A DNA stretch of 64,000 nucleotides from Pedobacter ginsengisoli (GTDB taxonomy: Bacteria; Bacteroidota; Bacteroidia; Sphingobacteriales; Sphingobacteriaceae), in NCBI RefSeq assembly GCF_002736205.1, contig NZ_CP024091.1, positions 2,108,001 through 2,172,000 of the forward strand. Direction: 5' to 3'. The stretch's first letter is position 1; each line of letters begins with the position of its first letter. The notes beneath the pieces were generated by a model. That model made no database searches, was not told the origin of the DNA, and saw nothing but the letters and a program-made list of their open reading frames with translations. The translations under genes were made by a program, and so were the position numbers. Of the stretch, positions 62,805 through 64,000 are shown one piece after another.

Positions 62805-63665
62805 TTAACGTAATATCTGCTCTACGTGTTTTTCAATGTTATTACAAATCTCATCAACCGGCAAATCATTAGCATCAGATCCAAAAGGGTTTTCAATCTC
62901 TTCCGCAATTAACTCCAAACTAGCTAGTACGTATAATATAAATGGCACAATAGGAACCACAAAGTAACCTAAGCTAAAAACCCAGCCAAAAGGCAAGGTA
63001 ATAACATATATGAAAATGAATTTCTTAATAAAAGCACTATAAGAATATGGAATAGGTGTATTCTTAATTCGCTCACAACCACCACATATATCAGTAAACT
63101 GCTGAACATCTGCATTAAGTATAATTAACTGTTCCTGGCTAATTACCCCAGCTGCTTGCAAGTCAAAAACCCTTGACGAAATACTAGCGGCTACCTGATT
63201 TGGAATGTGCTTGCCTCCATCAACTTCAATAAGAAAACTGTTTTTACCAAAATATTGCTTCTCTCTCAAATGTTCCTTTAAAGCAAAGGCATATTTTGGA
63301 ATTCCATATTCAAAAAACTCTAAATGCTCTTTATTTAATTTTAGTGCTTTAATCTTTATTGCAAAATTACGGCTTACATTTGTTAAAGCACCTAAAAACC
63401 TTCTACCTTCCCACCATCTATCGTATGAAGTATTTGTTCTAAACACCAACAACATGGAAATTACAAAACCAAGTAAATTGTGCATCATTCCAATATTTTT
63501 AACATAAGTAGTTTCAGCCAATTTCAGGTAGTTTAACTCCAGAAATGCAATTATGCCTGAAAATATCGCTACGCTAATCATTAATGGCCACAATTTCCTG
63601 ATTGTATCAGACTTGTGTGCATGAAAGATAAAAGTGAACCAGTCTTTTGGATTATAATTTATCAT
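62805..63665 (-). CDS. Bestrophin-family ion channel protein
   Basis: A 286-residue bacterial bestrophin (UPF0187) with four transmembrane helices (about 25-45, 60-78, 205-222, 226-248). Family marks: FRTNTSYDRWWEGRRFLGAL (about 73-92), CGGCERIKNTPIPYSYSAF (about 194-212) and the C-terminal IENPFGSDANDLPVD (about 257-271). Homologs such as KpBest form pentameric, ion-selective channels. It lies 1 nt before the deacetylase-like gene and 21 nt after kynU. Confidence 0.9.
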   Translation of the reverse strand: MINYNPKDWFTFIFHAHKSDTIRKLWPLMISVAIFSGIIAFLELNYLKLAETTYVKNIGMMHNLLGFVISMLLVFRTNTSYDRWWEGRRFLGALTNVSRNFAIKIKALKLNKEHLEFFEYGIPKYAFALKEHLREKQYFGKNSFLIEVDGGKHIPNQVAASISSRVFDLQAAGVISQEQLIILNADVQQFTDICGGCERIKNTPIPYSYSAFIKKFIFIYVITLPFGWVFSLGYFVVPIVPFILYVLASLELIAEEIENPFGSDANDLPVDEICNNIEKHVEQILR

Positions 63666-63686
63666 AATAAAATCTCTTAAATAGTA

Positions 63687-64000
63687 TTAAACAATACTTT
63701 TGGTAATCTGTAATAAAAGTTCGCCTGTGCGAAACACATCTTCAAATGAATTATACAAAGGAACGGGACTCAACCTAATCACATTTGGTTCTCTCCAGTC
63801 TCCAAGAACATTATTTGCTACCAATCCCTCAAAAATCTCCTTACCTTTCTGCTTTGCAATAATAGAAACCTGAGCACCACGTTCGTTTTCATTAAAAGGA
63901 GTTATAATCTCAAACTGTTCATTATTTAATTTTTTATTTATCTGATCTATAATATAAAACATATAAGAAGTTAAAAATATACTTTTAACCCTTAACGGCT
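63687..64000 (-). CDS. kynU: Kynureninase, C-terminal part (runs off window)
   Basis: The frame is open to the right window edge with no in-frame stop, giving about 104 C-terminal residues. Recognisable kynureninase motifs are KSIFLTSYMFYII (the helix after the PLP domain), EIITPFNENERGAQVS and the end signature GDWREPNVIRLSPVPLYNSFEDVF. The ATG at 63962 is internal. KynU cleaves kynurenine or 3-hydroxykynurenine to anthranilates in tryptophan breakdown. The rest of the gene, including the PLP Lys, lies outside the window. Confidence 0.85.
   Translation of the reverse strand, partial: PLRVKSIFLTSYMFYIIDQINKKLNNEQFEIITPFNENERGAQVSIIAKQKGKEIFEGLVANNVLGDWREPNVIRLSPVPLYNSFEDVFRTGELLLQITKSIV

Noticed and set aside
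1..64000. tRNA, rRNA, CRISPR array, insertion sequence or prophage
   Set aside because: No tRNA-like cloverleaf, rRNA segment, regularly spaced long repeats, transposase or structural phage gene was recognised on either strand by eye.

Overview
The window is AT-rich bacterial chromosome from the phylum Bacteroidota, most likely family Sphingobacteriaceae (a Pedobacter-like organism; this is inference from gene content, no database was searched). Supporting signs are -7 boxes of the form TAnnTTTG in front of many genes with little Shine-Dalgarno signal, a PD40-OmpA envelope protein, DUF3667, DUF4142 and DUF3347 proteins, a short histone-H1-like protein, and a PVC-type GDSL/propeller/cytochrome c protein next to ThuA and sugar-epimerase genes. 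No rRNA, tRNA, CRISPR array, insertion sequence or prophage was recognised.

Layout. 1-2.9 kb: an exported-protein fragment, a Crp/Fnr-like regulator, an NAD-dependent epimerase and a two-domain VOC protein. 3.1-10.8 kb: a 1057-residue secreted cytochrome c protein converging on a five-gene sugar/sugar-acid operon (ThuA, TIM-barrel epimerase, enolase-superfamily dehydratase, VOC protein, 2-hydroxyacid dehydrogenase). 11.0-14.9 kb: an orphan lipoprotein, then a nitric-oxide-type cluster (group III truncated hemoglobin, flavohemoglobin split by a one-base frameshift, Rrf2 regulator) and folE. 15.0-21.7 kb: envelope cupredoxin and DUF4142 proteins, an AraC regulator with a DUF417 protein, PAP2 phosphatase, a LysR regulator facing mdaB-ygiN-aldo/keto reductase (quinone or electrophile stress), and an iron-permease-family protein. 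21.9-28.9 kb: a GAF protein, a small lipoprotein, YceH, YghZ, histone-like protein, a lone response regulator, a RES/Xre toxin-antitoxin pair, and an intergenic array of 11-bp repeats followed by a small ORF and an Rnk-like factor.

28.9-55 kb is mostly conserved housekeeping: queuosine-precursor transporter, methionine aminotransferase plus omega-amidase, glycosylasparaginase, cutC, lepA, folD, a Rieske protein, queE, the PD40-OmpA protein, kdsA, recQ, kdsD, manC, rlmB, dnaB, chrA, a TPR protein, etfB-etfA, a bifunctional-nuclease protein, a nucleoside transporter, a DUF3667 protein and gltA. 55-64 kb: a DUF3347 lipoprotein, a small outer-membrane barrel candidate, miaA translationally coupled to a relative of phage Hef-like homing endonucleases, a DUF1801-like protein, an MBL-fold hydrolase, and a tight topB-deacetylase-bestrophin run followed by the C-terminal end of kynureninase at the window edge.

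Convergent gene pairs are usually separated by long perfect hairpins acting as bidirectional terminators. The most unusual signals are the inverted array of 11-bp units near 28.07 kb, the flavohemoglobin frameshift with a 22-bp-arm palindrome in front of its Rrf2 regulator, the chromosomal Hef-like protein, and very short leaders at lepA, dnaB and queE. I did not find a single clearly new multi-gene system.
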